A stretch of 64,000 bases of DNA from Pseudomonas trivialis (GTDB lineage: Bacteria; Pseudomonadota; Gammaproteobacteria; Pseudomonadales; Pseudomonadaceae). A model generated the notes under the pieces. The model saw only the letters and a list, made by a program, of their open reading frames with translations, was not told where the DNA came from and searched no databases. Within the stretch, counting starts at the first letter, position 1. Every line of letters starts with the position of its first letter. The position numbers and the translations under genes were made by a program. Of this stretch, positions 62,980-64,000 are shown piece by piece. Location of the stretch: the NCBI RefSeq assembly GCF_001439805.1, contig NZ_JYLK01000013.1, forward strand, positions 124,001-188,000. The letters are read 5' to 3'.

Positions 62980-64000
62980 TCAGGCCACCTGCCTGGTACC
63001 GGCCCTGGCTTCCAGCTCACGCACCAGCGGCAGCACGCGCTGGCCGAAGTACTCGACCTCCTCTTGAAAGTGCAGGAACCCGGCCAGTATCAGGTCCACA
63101 CCCACCGCCTTGAGTGCCACGATGCGCTCGGCGATTTGCTGTGGCGTGCCGATGAGGTTGGTCTTGAAGCCGTCGTTGTACTGCACCAGGTCGGCAAAGC
63201 TGGACTTGGCCCAGTTGCCCTCGCCTTCCGGTGACGCCCTGCCCGCCTGTTTGGCCGCATCACCAAAGGCGTTGACCGCTTCCGGGTCCGCCTTGTCGAT
63301 GATTTCCGCAAGTACTGCGCGGGCTTCCTCCTCGGTGTCGCGGGCAATGATAAAAGCGTTCACACCCACCTTGACCGAATGGTTGTTGGCCGCGGCCTTG
63401 GTGCGAATATCGTTGACCTGGGCCTGGATGCCTTCGGGCGTGTTGCCGTTGGTGAAGTACCAGTCCGACACCCGCGCCGCCATGTCCCGCGCGGCCCGCG
63501 AGCTGCCGCCCTGGAACACTTCCGGCTGGCCCAGTGGCTTGGGCTTGAGGGTGTAGTTGTCGAAGCGATAGAAGTCACCTCTGAAGGTGAAATTGTCCTG
63601 GGACCAGATGCCTTTGAGCGCGCGGATGAATTCTTCGGAACGGCGATAGCGTTCGTCGTGCTCCAGCCAGTGTTCGCCGATGGCCTGGAACTCGCCCTTG
63701 AACCAGCCGCTGACGATATTCACCGCGATGCGACCGTTGGTGAGCTGGTCGATGGTCGCCAATTGCTTGGCCGCCAGCGCCGGCTGCCAGGGGCCGGGCA
63801 GAATTGCAGCAATCACCTTGAGCTTTGTAGTGGCGGCCAGCAGGGCATGACTGAACGCCACCGACTCATGCTGGTTGTCGGCGCCATAACCCGCCGTGAA
63901 ACGGATCTGGGTCAGGCCATATTCGAAGCCGGCGGCTTCGGCCAGTTGCGCCAGTTTGCGGTTGTAGTCGATGCCCCAGTGGGTGCGCTGTTCGATCTTG
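62980..64000 (-). CDS. sfnG: FMNH2-dependent dimethylsulfone monooxygenase (5' end outside window)
   Basis: At least 340 residues; the frame is open to the right edge, so the first two dozen or so residues are missing. The visible N-terminal part reads KIEQRTHWGIDYN and FTAGYGADNQHESV, then AILPGPWQPALAAKQLATID and NGRIAVNIVSGWF, the bacterial luciferase-like TIM barrel of the SsuD/SfnG group. SfnG oxidises dimethylsulfone to methanesulfinate when sulfate is scarce, with flavin from a separate reductase. It is probably regulated by sulfur limitation (SfnR/CysB), but its promoter lies beyond the window. Confidence 0.9.
   Translation of the reverse strand, partial: KIEQRTHWGIDYNRKLAQLAEAAGFEYGLTQIRFTAGYGADNQHESVAFSHALLAATTKLKVIAAILPGPWQPALAAKQLATIDQLTNGRIAVNIVSGWFKGEFQAIGEHWLEHDERYRRSEEFIRALKGIWSQDNFTFRGDFYRFDNYTLKPKPLGQPEVFQGGSSRAARDMAARVSDWYFTNGNTPEGIQAQVNDIRTKAAANNHSVKVGVNAFIIARDTEEEARAVLAEIIDKADPEAVNAFGDAAKQAGRASPEGEGNWAKSSFADLVQYNDGFKTNLIGTPQQIAERIVALKAVGVDLILAGFLHFQEEVEYFGQRVLPLVRELEARAGTRQVA

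Overview
The window is chromosomal DNA of a fluorescent pseudomonad of the Pseudomonas fluorescens group. The evidence is pyoverdine peptide synthetases, the complete mannitol/arabitol/glucitol operon with MtlR, a MuxABC-OpmB type efflux operon, SfnG, a DUF1652 protein and GC-rich palindromic REP sequences of the P. fluorescens type. Most genes are GC-rich. The 6-kb gene at 47.7-53.8 kb is visibly more AT-rich.

Layout. 0.08-24.6 kb (minus strand): two translationally coupled NRPS genes, pvdI then pvdJ, with seven modules, one epimerase and one terminal thioesterase. Adenylation pocket residues read directly from the protein predict D-Ser-Lys-Gly-(formyl-hydroxy)Orn-Lys-(formyl-hydroxy)Orn-Ser, a typical pyoverdine side chain with two hydroxamate residues. 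24.8-25.4 kb: a HicAB toxin-antitoxin pair with a palindrome over its -10 region. 25.5-35.2 kb: housekeeping and transport genes (MATE pump, chemoreceptor, small membrane protein, nicotinamidase, TSUP permease, NudC, dienoyl-CoA isomerase, UPF0149 protein, a stand-alone AroA, an unknown 129-residue protein). 35.4-44.4 kb (minus): the four-gene RND operon muxABC-opmB. 44.6-46.6 kb: tpx and a glycosyltransferase.

46.7-62.3 kb: the polyol catabolism locus. The AraC-family activator gene mtlR is separated from its target operon mtlEFGKDYZ by a 2018-residue protein of unknown family. This protein is the most interesting object in the window. It has three imperfect tandem repeats of about 105 residues, a large unassigned centre, and a C-terminal domain with a spaced Cys-His-Asp triad like papain-fold or transglutaminase-like effectors. 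Its N-terminus is free of acidic residues. Behind it lies a well-formed mtlE promoter: two 20-bp direct repeats exactly 22 bp apart, the second overlapping a -35 box, 17 bp from a -10 box, with an A-rich Crc/Hfq-type motif in the leader. Two near-identical REP palindromes sit at the mtlE-mtlF and mtlD-mtlY junctions.

62.3-64.0 kb (minus): a DUF1652 gene with a clear terminator, a 360-bp gap with a perfect 12-bp palindrome resembling a Pseudomonas Cra site, and sfnG (dimethylsulfone monooxygenase), whose 5' end lies beyond the window.
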